Assembly (NCBI GenBank): GCA_031274005.1
Contig: JAISQU010000306.1
Span: 1 to 19,376, forward strand
DNA from: Spirochaetales bacterium
GTDB lineage: Bacteria; Spirochaetota; Spirochaetia; DTKZ01
Direction of reading: 5' to 3'
Length of the DNA: 19,376 nucleotides
The translations under genes were made by a program, and so were the position numbers. The notes beneath the pieces were generated by a model. That model searched no databases and was not told where the DNA came from. It worked only from the letters and a program-made list of their open reading frames with translations. Within the stretch, counting starts at the first letter, position 1. Each line of letters begins with the position of its first letter. Below are positions 1-6,255 of this stretch, one piece after another.

Positions 1-53
1 GTACCGTTGTTATAATTTCTTATAGTGTAACGAATTACTATATTTTCTGACAT
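1..53 (-). CDS. Possible 5' end of a gene running off the left edge
   Basis: An ATG at position 53 on the minus strand opens a frame with no stop to the window edge, starting MSENIVIRYTIRNYNNG. A purine-rich stretch (AGGGAAG) lies about seven bases upstream and could serve as ribosome binding site. The frame begins 76 bases after the permease stop codon and on the same strand, so it could be the next gene of the metal-transport operon. Only about 17 codons are visible. I recognise no family, and a chance open frame is quite possible. Confidence 0.3.
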   Translation of the reverse strand, partial: MSENIVIRYTIRNYNNG

Positions 54-128
54 CTACTTTCTTCCCTTATTCGACTTCTTCGACTTGGCGGTTAAAATTC
101 TTTTTCCTGTCATTTAGCATAATGAAGA

Positions 129-1421
129 CTAGTGCGTCACAAATTCGGCGCCTCTTTCTTCTAAAACCCTGAGCGACGATAAGGCGATATACAGATACGG
201 GTATCCGTCTTCTTCGTACGATCGCAATTCTCCTATTGCCTCAACCCAATCGTCCGCGCTGGGATACTCTTTGGGCCATAAACTTTTTTTACCATCCGGG
301 CCCTTTGGTATCCAGGAGACTTCAAAGCCGGCGTTTCCGTCATATCCGCAGCAGCCCGGGCCGTAGCGGATTACAAAACAATAATTGGGGCCGTCCATGT
401 ACTGTTCGGACTTGAAAATACCCTCAAGTTTTATGGTCTTGCCCAAATACTCGTCGGCGTTCAGGTAAACATCATTGGTTTGGGTTATAAACATTTTTTC
501 CTTTATTTCAACAAGGGGTGTGTCCGCACCGGAATTTCCGCAGCAGCAGATCAGCAAAACAAGCAGGAGCGAAAGACCTCCGGCGGCCGCGGACAGCCCG
601 GCCTTTTTTACGAGCAGGGTGTTTGCCGCCCAGAATAGCAGAAAGGCAAAGATGTTTATCATAACCACGCTCGCGCCCGTCGGGACGGCGTATACATACG
701 AAATGATGAGGCCGGTAAAAAAGCAGACTATTGAAACACAGGCGGAACAAATTGTAACGCTTTTAAATTTCTTGAACAGGCGCATTGAACTGAGCGCGGG
801 AAAAATAATCAGGCTTGAGATAAGCATGGCCCCCATTATGCGCATACCCAATACGATGGTAAGCGCCGTCAAAACGGCAATTATCATATTGTAGAGCCCC
901 GCTTTGACGCCTGTGGCGCGCGCGAAGTTTTCGTCAAAGGCTATAACGAACAATTTGTTATAGAACACCACAAACAGGGCGAACACCGTTATCGATAAAA
1001 TTATGCTTAAATAAACATCGCTTCTGCTCATTGCGAGGATGCTGCCGAATAAATAATTACATACGTCGGTATTCATTCCGCTGGTCATTGAAATGATGAC
1101 CACGCCCAGGGCCAGAGAGCCTGTGGAAATAAGGGCGATGGCGGCGTCGCCCTTAATTTTACTGTTTTCGCTTAAACGCAGAAGCAGAAAAGCGGCGGCA
1201 ATGACAATGGGAACAGAAACAGCCAGCGGCGCCGCGTTCAGCGCGGTTGCGAGCGCGAGCGTCCCGAAACCGACGTGCGAAAGCCCGTCGCCTATCATTG
1301 AATAGCGTTTCAGCACAAGGCTGACGCCAAGCAGGGCTGCGCAAACCGAAACAAGGGCGCCTACAACAAAGGCCCGGACAAGAAACGTAAACGAAAACAT
1401 TTCACTCACTATGGCGAGCAT
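129..1421 (-). CDS. ABC-3 family zinc/manganese permease with fused C-terminal OB-fold-like domain
   Basis: This is the inner-membrane permease of a ZnuB/TroC-type metal importer. Residues 1-273 form the usual ABC-3 domain, with many hydrophobic segments, the loop RYSMIGDGLSHVGFG (residues 39-53) and the coupling-helix-like stretch DENFARATGVKAGLY (163-177). The family is usually 260-290 residues; this protein has 430. After residue 273 there is another hydrophobic stretch ending in a lipobox-like LLICCCG (289-295). A soluble domain follows, with YLGKTIKLEGIFK (325-337), the motif GPGCCGYDG (354-362) and a conserved-looking end ERGAEFVTH. That domain resembles the C-terminal part of DUF1980/TIGR03943 proteins. 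I chose the ATG at 1421 because AGGAGG (1429-1434) sits seven bases upstream; the ATG at 1439 has no such site. The gene overlaps the ATPase gene by 20 bases. The permease call is firm; the metal and the extra domain's role are inferred. Confidence 0.9.
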   Translation of the reverse strand: MLAIVSEMFSFTFLVRAFVVGALVSVCAALLGVSLVLKRYSMIGDGLSHVGFGTLALATALNAAPLAVSVPIVIAAAFLLLRLSENSKIKGDAAIALISTGSLALGVVIISMTSGMNTDVCNYLFGSILAMSRSDVYLSIILSITVFALFVVFYNKLFVIAFDENFARATGVKAGLYNMIIAVLTALTIVLGMRIMGAMLISSLIIFPALSSMRLFKKFKSVTICSACVSIVCFFTGLIISYVYAVPTGASVVMINIFAFLLFWAANTLLVKKAGLSAAAGGLSLLLVLLICCCGNSGADTPLVEIKEKMFITQTNDVYLNADEYLGKTIKLEGIFKSEQYMDGPNYCFVIRYGPGCCGYDGNAGFEVSWIPKGPDGKKSLWPKEYPSADDWVEAIGELRSYEEDGYPYLYIALSSLRVLEERGAEFVTH

Positions 1422-2166
1422 ACAACTGCCTCCTCTCATCGGATTGCATATATTCGGCGGCGTCGCCGAAAAAATATTGTTTATTTTTCAGGTGCAATAT
1501 TTTGCGCGAATACTCCGCGGCCGCTTCTATATCATGGGAAACCATAATAATGGTAACATCCATTTCCTGATTTATTTTTTTCAGCAGATTATACACAATG
1601 GCCGTACCCGGGGGATCAAGCCCCGCGGCCGGTTCATCCAGAACAAGCAGTTTCCGCGAAGCGCACAGGGCGCGGGCCAGCAGTACCCGCCGCTGCTGGC
1701 CGCCGGAAAGCTCCCTGAAGCAGCGTTCCCGCAAATCGGCTATTCCAAGCCGCCGCATGTTTTCAGCCGCCGCCTGTTTTTCTTTACGGGTATAAAAAGG
1801 GCGCAGGCCCATGGCGCCTGAATTGCCGGACAGGACTACTTCATAGACTCCGGCGGGGAAGTCTTTTTTTACGGCCGGCTGCTGACAGAGATAGCCGATT
1901 TCATTTCTGGTGATTCCCGCGCCGAAGGTTATGCTCCCCTGCATGGGGGCGATAAGGCGCAAAATCCCTTTCACAAGGGTACTTTTACCTGAACCGTTTT
2001 CGCCGACTATGCACAGGTAATCTTTCCTGTTTACGGTAAAGTCCAGATCACGGACAACCATATGCCCGTCGTAGCCAAACGCGGCGCCGGCGGCCGTGAG
2101 CAGCGCATCCGCATTTTCAGCCGAAGCGTTTTGGGGGCGGGCCGCGGCGTCCGTGATTTTGTACAT
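1402..2166 (-). CDS. Metal ABC transporter ATP-binding protein (ZnuC/TroB type)
   Basis: This is the cytoplasmic ATPase that powers the metal importer. All ABC motifs are present: Walker A GENGSGKST (55-63), Q-loop glutamine in YLCQQPAV (92-99), signature LSGGQQRR (153-160), Walker B LLVLDEPAAGLD (173-184) and the switch histidine in VSHD (209-212). Length (254 residues) is normal; the first 20 or so residues form a short extension before the usual start of the domain. Its ATG overlaps the stop codon of the binding-protein gene in a TAATG arrangement, which suggests translational coupling. The pairing with an ABC-3 permease and a ZnuA/TroA-like binding protein points to zinc or manganese. The sequence alone cannot tell which. 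Confidence 0.93.
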   Translation of the reverse strand: MYKITDAAARPQNASAENADALLTAAGAAFGYDGHMVVRDLDFTVNRKDYLCIVGENGSGKSTLVKGILRLIAPMQGSITFGAGITRNEIGYLCQQPAVKKDFPAGVYEVVLSGNSGAMGLRPFYTRKEKQAAAENMRRLGIADLRERCFRELSGGQQRRVLLARALCASRKLLVLDEPAAGLDPPGTAIVYNLLKKINQEMDVTIIMVSHDIEAAAEYSRKILHLKNKQYFFGDAAEYMQSDERRQLYARHSE

Positions 2167-3119
2167 TACTGTAAGGCCGCCTTCAGGCTTTCCACATTGG
2201 CCCTCATCAGGTCCAGATAGTTCGCGCCATTTTCAAAATCCGCTTTTGATATGTTATGACAGGCGTGGAGCAGCAGTTTTTTCGCGCCGGTTGCCTCGCT
2301 GATGGTGTCCGCCATACGCTCATTGGAAAGTTCAATATGAAAAACAACCGGTATGTTTTCGCTTTTTATCTTGTTGATTAAAAAGGCGACCGTCGCGGCG
2401 CTCGGTTCGGTTTCTGTGGAACAGCCGGGAAAAGCCGCGAAATAGGAAAGCCCGTAAGCGTCCGCAAAATACCGGAACGGGAATCTGTCGCCAAAAACAA
2501 TTGTTTTTCGTTTCGCGCCGTCCGCCACAGCCTGAAACGCGGCGTCAAGTTCATCGAGCTTCGCGATATACTCATCCGCGTTTTGCCGGTAAAAAGAAGC
2601 GTTTGCGGCGTCCGCCCCGCACAGTGTTTCAGTGATCTCCCGCACAATGAGCCTGACATTTGCCGGCGCTGTCCAAATATGTTCGTCATATTCGGCCTCC
2701 GCTTCTTCCTCTTCCTCCTCTTCTTCCATGCCTTCGACTATTTCTTCCGTCACAAGCTCAACCGTGTCCATGAGCGCAAGAACTTTTCTGCCGCCGGTAT
2801 CCAGGATGGAGTCAAGAATTTTATCCACCCAGACCTCTGATTCGCCGCCTATGTAAACAAAAACTTCGCTGTTTTGTACGGTGATGATGTCTTTTGGCGT
2901 TGGTTCAAAGGAGTGGCTTTCCGCGCCGGGCGGCAGCAGCATGACAAGATTGACCCTGTCTTTTGCTATCGCGCGGACAAAATCATAGGGGGGAAAGATT
3001 GTCGTCGTCACGCTGATTTTATTTTCAGAGTTCTGCGCGGCGGCGTCTTTTTTTTGACTGCAGGCCGCGGAAAAAAACACTGCGATTGATATAATAATGA
3101 GTAAACATACTCGTTTCAT
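2166..3119 (-). CDS. Metal-binding lipoprotein of the ABC importer (divergent ZnuA/TroA family)
   Basis: This is the extracytoplasmic substrate-binding protein of the importer. It has a lipoprotein signal with lipobox FSAAC, lipidated cysteine at residue 20. The family pattern LLPPGAESHSFEPTP (61-75) carries the first likely metal ligand, H69; the second is H147 in DEHIWT. Between them lies a glutamate run at about 132-139 where relatives have a His-rich loop. At the third ligand position, normally a histidine before D-x-F-x-Y, this protein has FGDRFPFRYF (209-218), so the histidine is replaced by G210. The segments PGCSTETEPS (231-240) and LHACHNIS (284-291) may offer other ligands; they look like a separate subclass of the family. 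I chose the ATG at 3119 because GGAGGT lies seven bases upstream; the ATG at 3132-3134 overlaps that site. 317 residues. Confidence 0.92.
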   Translation of the reverse strand: MKRVCLLIIISIAVFFSAACSQKKDAAAQNSENKISVTTTIFPPYDFVRAIAKDRVNLVMLLPPGAESHSFEPTPKDIITVQNSEVFVYIGGESEVWVDKILDSILDTGGRKVLALMDTVELVTEEIVEGMEEEEEEEEAEAEYDEHIWTAPANVRLIVREITETLCGADAANASFYRQNADEYIAKLDELDAAFQAVADGAKRKTIVFGDRFPFRYFADAYGLSYFAAFPGCSTETEPSAATVAFLINKIKSENIPVVFHIELSNERMADTISEATGAKKLLLHACHNISKADFENGANYLDLMRANVESLKAALQ

Positions 3120-3141
3120 AATGGTAACCTCCATAATTTGC

Positions 3142-3157
3142 GCGGCGGAATCGCCGC
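3142..3157 (-). promoter_or_regulatory. Small perfect inverted repeat in the leader of the metal-binding lipoprotein gene
   Basis: GCGGCG and CGCCGC form a perfect 6-bp stem with loop GAAT, ending about ten bases before the GGAGGT ribosome binding site of the lipoprotein gene. Two copies of AAATTATG flank it on the minus strand. It could be an operator for a metal-responsive repressor or an mRNA hairpin near the ribosome binding site. There is no direct evidence for either. Confidence 0.35.
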
Positions 3158-3180
3158 ATAATTTTAAACCGGGATTAAAT

Positions 3181-3216
3181 AGAGTTGTTCAGAAACCAGG
3201 GGTTCCGAACGACTCT
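3181..3216. repeat. Long imperfect hairpin between the small membrane protein gene and the lipoprotein gene
   Basis: The left arm AGAGTTGTTC and the right arm GAACGACTCT pair with a single G-T wobble. The inner segments GAAACC and GGTTCC continue the stem with one mismatch, leaving a tiny loop. Read on the minus strand it is followed by an AT-rich stretch (ATTTAAT) rather than a clear T-run. It may be a weak terminator or attenuator separating the first gene from the transporter genes, a regulator site, or a copy of a dispersed palindromic repeat. Confidence 0.45.
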
Positions 3217-3246
3217 AATACTGAAAATGTTATGAGGGGAGTATTC

Positions 3247-3549
3247 TCACGTATTGGATTTTACATTTAAAGCCACGGGCGTAGGCAGGCAGATAAAACA
3301 AGGGCGCAGTTTTTCTGTGATGCGGTTTATGTTGAGCGTAAAAACAAGCCCGAAAACGGCGGCGCCGGCAAGCCCCAGGCCTTTAAGCGCGTCCTGGGCA
3401 ATTTCTATTTGCAGACAGACCGGACATTCTTCGCCGCAGCAGGGGTGTTCAATGTGGGTAAGGATAAAAACTTCCGCCGAAATAGCCGCGAAGGCAAAGC
3501 ACGCCGCCAGTATAACAAGAAAAAGCCTTTTTCGCGAAAACTTTGCCAT
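3247..3549 (-). CDS. Small Cys/His-rich two-helix membrane protein linked to metal uptake
   Basis: This 100-residue protein has two hydrophobic helices (about 7-27 and 55-75). Between them lies the segment THIEHPCCGEECPVC (31-45), with two histidines and four cysteines, and a second cysteine pair, CFIC, sits at 84-87. The inter-helix segment looks suited to metal or redox chemistry outside the membrane. It is the first gene of the minus-strand group leading into the metal transporter, 127 bases before the lipoprotein gene, so a part in metal handling is likely but unproven. The frame stays open upstream to 3843, but that region is GC-rich gap sequence overlapping the transporter gene on the other strand. 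The start is therefore the ATG at 3549 or the one at 3567. Neither has a strong ribosome binding site. Confidence 0.7.
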   Translation of the reverse strand: MAKFSRKRLFLVILAACFAFAAISAEVFILTHIEHPCCGEECPVCLQIEIAQDALKGLGLAGAAVFGLVFTLNINRITEKLRPCFICLPTPVALNVKSNT

Positions 3550-3777
3550 GGAAATACTGTAGAGCATAATATTTTTTTTTGCAAGTCCCCGCGCAGGCGC
3601 TTTCGCGTTTACTTTGCAGAGTGGGGGTAGCGGAAGACCCCGCAGGGGCGCAGCCCCGAGGAGGCTGGAGCTCAGGGGGAGCAGCGTATATGCGGCGGAC
3701 TGTTTTCGTAAACCGGCGGCCCGCCCCACAGGGGCGTTGTCTTGCGCTTCCCCTCCTTTATGGTATAGCCTGTATGT
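3550..3777. other. Divergent intergenic region with GC-rich hairpins
   Basis: These 228 bases separate two divergently transcribed genes. The right half is rich in short G and C runs. Overlapping small hairpins lie at 3638-3657 (CCCC-GCA-GGGG, then GGGGC-GCA-GCCCC). A ten-base A-run on the minus strand lies just upstream of the small membrane protein gene. The frame that crosses this region on the minus strand looks like low-complexity translation and not a protein. Confidence 0.5.
3742..3769 (+). promoter_or_regulatory. Weak candidate sigma-70 promoter for the MFS transporter gene
   Basis: TTGCGC and TATAGC are separated by 16 bases just upstream of the transporter start. Transcription from it would begin almost at the ATG, giving a leaderless or very short-leader message. 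That agrees with the lack of a ribosome binding site before 3778. The match to consensus is modest. Confidence 0.2.
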
Positions 3778-5133
3778 ATGAAGCGCAGGCATCAGGCTTT
3801 TTTGAGCCTTGTTATTACGGGCAGCATTCACGGGATGGTGCATTCTTTAAGTCTTTTTTTGAGTCCGCTGAACGCGGAAGTTGCCCGCTATTTTCATCTT
3901 GAGTCTATTGCCGGGGTGACGGCTTTCAAGACGACTTACCTCCTGGTGTACGCGGCGAGTAATCTTGTTTTCGGGGCGCTGACGAACAGGATTTCGGCGC
4001 GGCTGACGCTGGGGCTGGGGATAATTCTGAACGGCGCGGCTGTGATGGCCTTTCGTTTTGTGCCGCCGCAGGGGATTGTGATGATGCACGCGCTGTGGTT
4101 TGTGTGCGCGATTGGGGGCGGGGTGTATCATCCTGTGGCGAATGTTTTTATTACGCGGCTGTATCCTGAGCGTAAGGGCTGGGCTTTGGGCGTAACGGGT
4201 TCGGGGTCGGGAATAGGCTACGCTTTCGGGCCTTTTCTGACGGGTTTTTTGTCCGCTTTTTTGCTTTTGTCGTGGCGTGATATTGCGCTGGTGTTTGGCG
4301 CTCTGGCTGTGGCCGCGGGGGCGGCGGCGCTTGTGTGGATTCGTGATATTCGTGATACAGGGGAGGGCTCTCCGGCTGCGGGTTCCGCCGGGTCTTCGGG
4401 TTCTTCTGATTCGCCTGGTTCCGGGGGGCTTGCGGGGACGGACGCGGCGGCTCGCGCACGGGTATTGGGTTTGAGTTTTGGCCTTATGTGTTTTCTTGCT
4501 TTTGTTGTTGTTATTTCCGGTACGCGGGAAATCGGCATGTGGACGATTCTGGATATTTCGGATTTTTATGTTTCGGGGATACGGGGCGCTCCCATGCGGA
4601 CGGCCTGGATTTTTTTCTTTATGTATTTGCCGGCGATTTTCGCACAGCCTTCGGTGGGCTCTCTTTCCGACAGGATAGGCCGGAGAAAGTTGTCCGTTAT
4701 CGCGCTTCTGGGTTACGGGACGGCGATGATTGTTACCGCTTTTGTTCCCGGCGGCCTTCTTGTTATTCCGTATGTCGTTATGGGTTTTACGCAGAGTTCT
4801 TCGACGCCGCTCCTGGAGGGGCTTGTCGCCGATTATACGACGCCGCGGACCCGGGGGCTTATTTTTGGGATTTACATTACCGCCATTACGGGAATAGGCG
4901 CGCTGGGGCCTTTGGGCGGGGGCGTGTTTCTTGATTTTTTTGGCAGAACGGCGGAGAGTTTTCGCGCGCTGTTTGTGATTATGGGGCTTATGGTTTGTCT
5001 GGGCGGCGGCGCGATGATTTTTTCCGGCCGTATGGGAGAACTGTGCGTTCCGGGCCGCGGCGCCGCGGGGCTTGCCGGTACTGCCGCGCGGGAGCACAGA
5101 CGGGACGCGGTTTTACCCCCGAAATCACGTTAG
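3778..5133 (+). CDS. Major facilitator superfamily transporter (fosmidomycin-resistance-like)
   Basis: A 451-residue inner-membrane transporter with about twelve hydrophobic segments in two halves. The first half contains GGGVYHPVANVF (113-124), which resembles the FHPxA region of fosmidomycin-resistance-type efflux proteins. The second half has the MFS loop motif GSLSDRIGRRK. A Gly/Ser-rich hydrophilic linker at about 197-228 joins the halves, longer and simpler in composition than usual. The C-terminal tail of about 30 residues is basic and not membrane-embedded. No ribosome binding site is visible, but the ATG at 3778 gives a full first helix. Third codon positions strongly favour G and T, unlike the signalling genes downstream, which may point to separate ancestry. 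Substrate unknown; drug or metabolite export is an inference from the family. Confidence 0.85.
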   Translation: MKRRHQAFLSLVITGSIHGMVHSLSLFLSPLNAEVARYFHLESIAGVTAFKTTYLLVYAASNLVFGALTNRISARLTLGLGIILNGAAVMAFRFVPPQGIVMMHALWFVCAIGGGVYHPVANVFITRLYPERKGWALGVTGSGSGIGYAFGPFLTGFLSAFLLLSWRDIALVFGALAVAAGAAALVWIRDIRDTGEGSPAAGSAGSSGSSDSPGSGGLAGTDAAARARVLGLSFGLMCFLAFVVVISGTREIGMWTILDISDFYVSGIRGAPMRTAWIFFFMYLPAIFAQPSVGSLSDRIGRRKLSVIALLGYGTAMIVTAFVPGGLLVIPYVVMGFTQSSSTPLLEGLVADYTTPRTRGLIFGIYITAITGIGALGPLGGGVFLDFFGRTAESFRALFVIMGLMVCLGGGAMIFSGRMGELCVPGRGAAGLAGTAAREHRRDAVLPPKSR

Positions 5134-5149
5134 AAGTCCGGCGGACTGC

Positions 5150-5179
5150 TTGCATACAATCCCCCTAAGGATTTATACT
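5150..5179 (+). promoter_or_regulatory. Candidate sigma-70 promoter of the signalling operon
   Basis: A -35 like element TTGCAT (5150-5155) and a -10 like element TATACT (5174-5179) are separated by 18 bases. The start codon of the response regulator is 30 bases further on, preceded by a strong GGGAGG (5195-5200). Confidence 0.45.
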
Positions 5180-5183
5180 TAGG
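5164..5183. promoter_or_regulatory. Inverted repeat over the -10 element (possible operator)
   Basis: CCTAAG and CTTAGG form a perfect 6-bp inverted repeat spaced by eight bases and covering the candidate -10 element TATACT. A dimeric repressor bound here would block the promoter. This is inferred from position and symmetry only. Confidence 0.3.
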
Positions 5184-5208
5184 TGCGATTACTTGGGAGG
5201 AACCAGTC

Positions 5209-6237
5209 ATGAATAAAATTCTTGTCGTCGATGACAACCTTGCGAACTTAAGACAGATTCAGATGCAGCTTGCGGAGACGTATCAGGTTATTCTTGCCAA
5301 GTCCGGCGCGCAGGCCCTTCAAATCTGCAGCCAGCAAATGCCCGACTTGATTCTGCTGGATATTGATATGCCGGAGATGGACGGTTTTGAGACGATTGCT
5401 CAGTTCAAACAAAACAGCTCTTTGAGCAAAATTCCTGTTATTTTTCTGACGGCCAATCACGACGTTATGACGGAAATCAGGGCCCTTGAATCGGGGGCCA
5501 TGGATTTTATTACAAAACCCTTTGAGAAGAGCATACTCCTGCACCGTATAGAACTCCATCTGCGTTTTTCCCAGTATCAGAACCATTTGGAGGATACGGT
5601 CAAGGAGCTTGAAGACAGCATTGTCACGTCTTTCTCGGAACTTATTGAATGCCGGGACGAGAATACCGGCGGGCATATACAGCGCACAAGCGCCTATATA
5701 GCGATGCTGGGTAAGGAATTGCGGCAGGAGGGGCACTTTACGGAAGAATTGTCCGAAACGGAACTGAATATGATGGTCCGCGCCGCGCTGCTCCACGATA
5801 TAGGCAAGATCGGCATCGGCGACAGTGTTCTGCTCAAGCCGGGCCGGCTCACCAATGAGGAGTTTTCCATTATGAAAACCCATACCACCATAGGCGCCAA
5901 GATACTGCAGACAATGTATGAAAGGACGCCCACCCAGCACTATCTGAAATACGCGAAACTGATTGCAGAACAGCATCACGAAAAATATGACGGGTCAGGG
6001 TATCCTTACGGAATTCATGGTGAGGATATTACCCTGTGCGGCAGGCTCATGGCGGTTGTCGATGTCTATGACGCTCTTGTGGCGGACAGGATATACCGGA
6101 AGGCCATGAGCCACGAGGAAGCCGTCAAGATCATCGTTTCCGGAAAAGGAACGCACTTTGATCCGCGTATTGTGGAGGCGTTTCAGTCAATTCATGGGGA
6201 GTTGGCCGCCGCAGCCGGAAAACAGATACAACAATAA
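5209..6237 (+). CDS. Response regulator: receiver domain plus HD-GYP domain
   Basis: This 342-residue cytoplasmic protein is a predicted cyclic-di-GMP phosphodiesterase controlled by phosphorylation. The receiver (about 2-120) has the acidic pair D8-D9, phosphoacceptor D51 in LLDIDMPEMDG, T81 and K103 in TKPFE, so it looks fully functional. A short coiled linker (about 121-140) leads to the HD-GYP domain: HIQRTSAYIAMLG from H156, catalytic LLHDIGKIGI with H196-D197, HHEKYDGSGYP at 256-266 and DVYDALVADRIYR at 285-297. These are the residues expected for metal binding and for the GYP signature. A GGGAGG ribosome binding site lies eight bases before the ATG. It is the first gene of a four-gene operon and the likely output of the relay encoded there. 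Confidence 0.95.
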   Translation: MNKILVVDDNLANLRQIQMQLAETYQVILAKSGAQALQICSQQMPDLILLDIDMPEMDGFETIAQFKQNSSLSKIPVIFLTANHDVMTEIRALESGAMDFITKPFEKSILLHRIELHLRFSQYQNHLEDTVKELEDSIVTSFSELIECRDENTGGHIQRTSAYIAMLGKELRQEGHFTEELSETELNMMVRAALLHDIGKIGIGDSVLLKPGRLTNEEFSIMKTHTTIGAKILQTMYERTPTQHYLKYAKLIAEQHHEKYDGSGYPYGIHGEDITLCGRLMAVVDVYDALVADRIYRKAMSHEEAVKIIVSGKGTHFDPRIVEAFQSIHGELAAAAGKQIQQ

Positions 6238-6255
6238 TTATAGAGGGGGACGGAA

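Noticed and set aside
54..113. A 19-codon basic frame downstream of the permease as an independent gene
   Set aside because: It has no ribosome binding site and no recognisable family. It is kept only as part of the left-edge observation.
3550..3843. N-terminal extension of the small membrane protein to an ATG at 3843
   Set aside because: The extension overlaps the start of the divergent transporter gene, runs through GC-rich repeat sequence and shows no family features. The hydrophobic start at 3549 or 3567 fits a membrane protein.
4277..4934. Other plus-strand open frames inside the MFS gene
   Set aside because: They lie in alternative frames of a clearly coding gene and have no start signals or domain features.
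3847..5097. A 416-codon open frame on the minus strand opposite the MFS transporter
   Set aside because: Its translation is a low-complexity run of Arg, Asn, His, Pro and Lys with no hydrophobic or domain pattern. It arises because the plus-strand gene prefers G and T at third positions.
5135..5147. Small hairpin AGTCC-GGC-GGACT after the MFS stop as a terminator
   Set aside because: The stem is only five pairs and no T-run follows, so termination is not supported.
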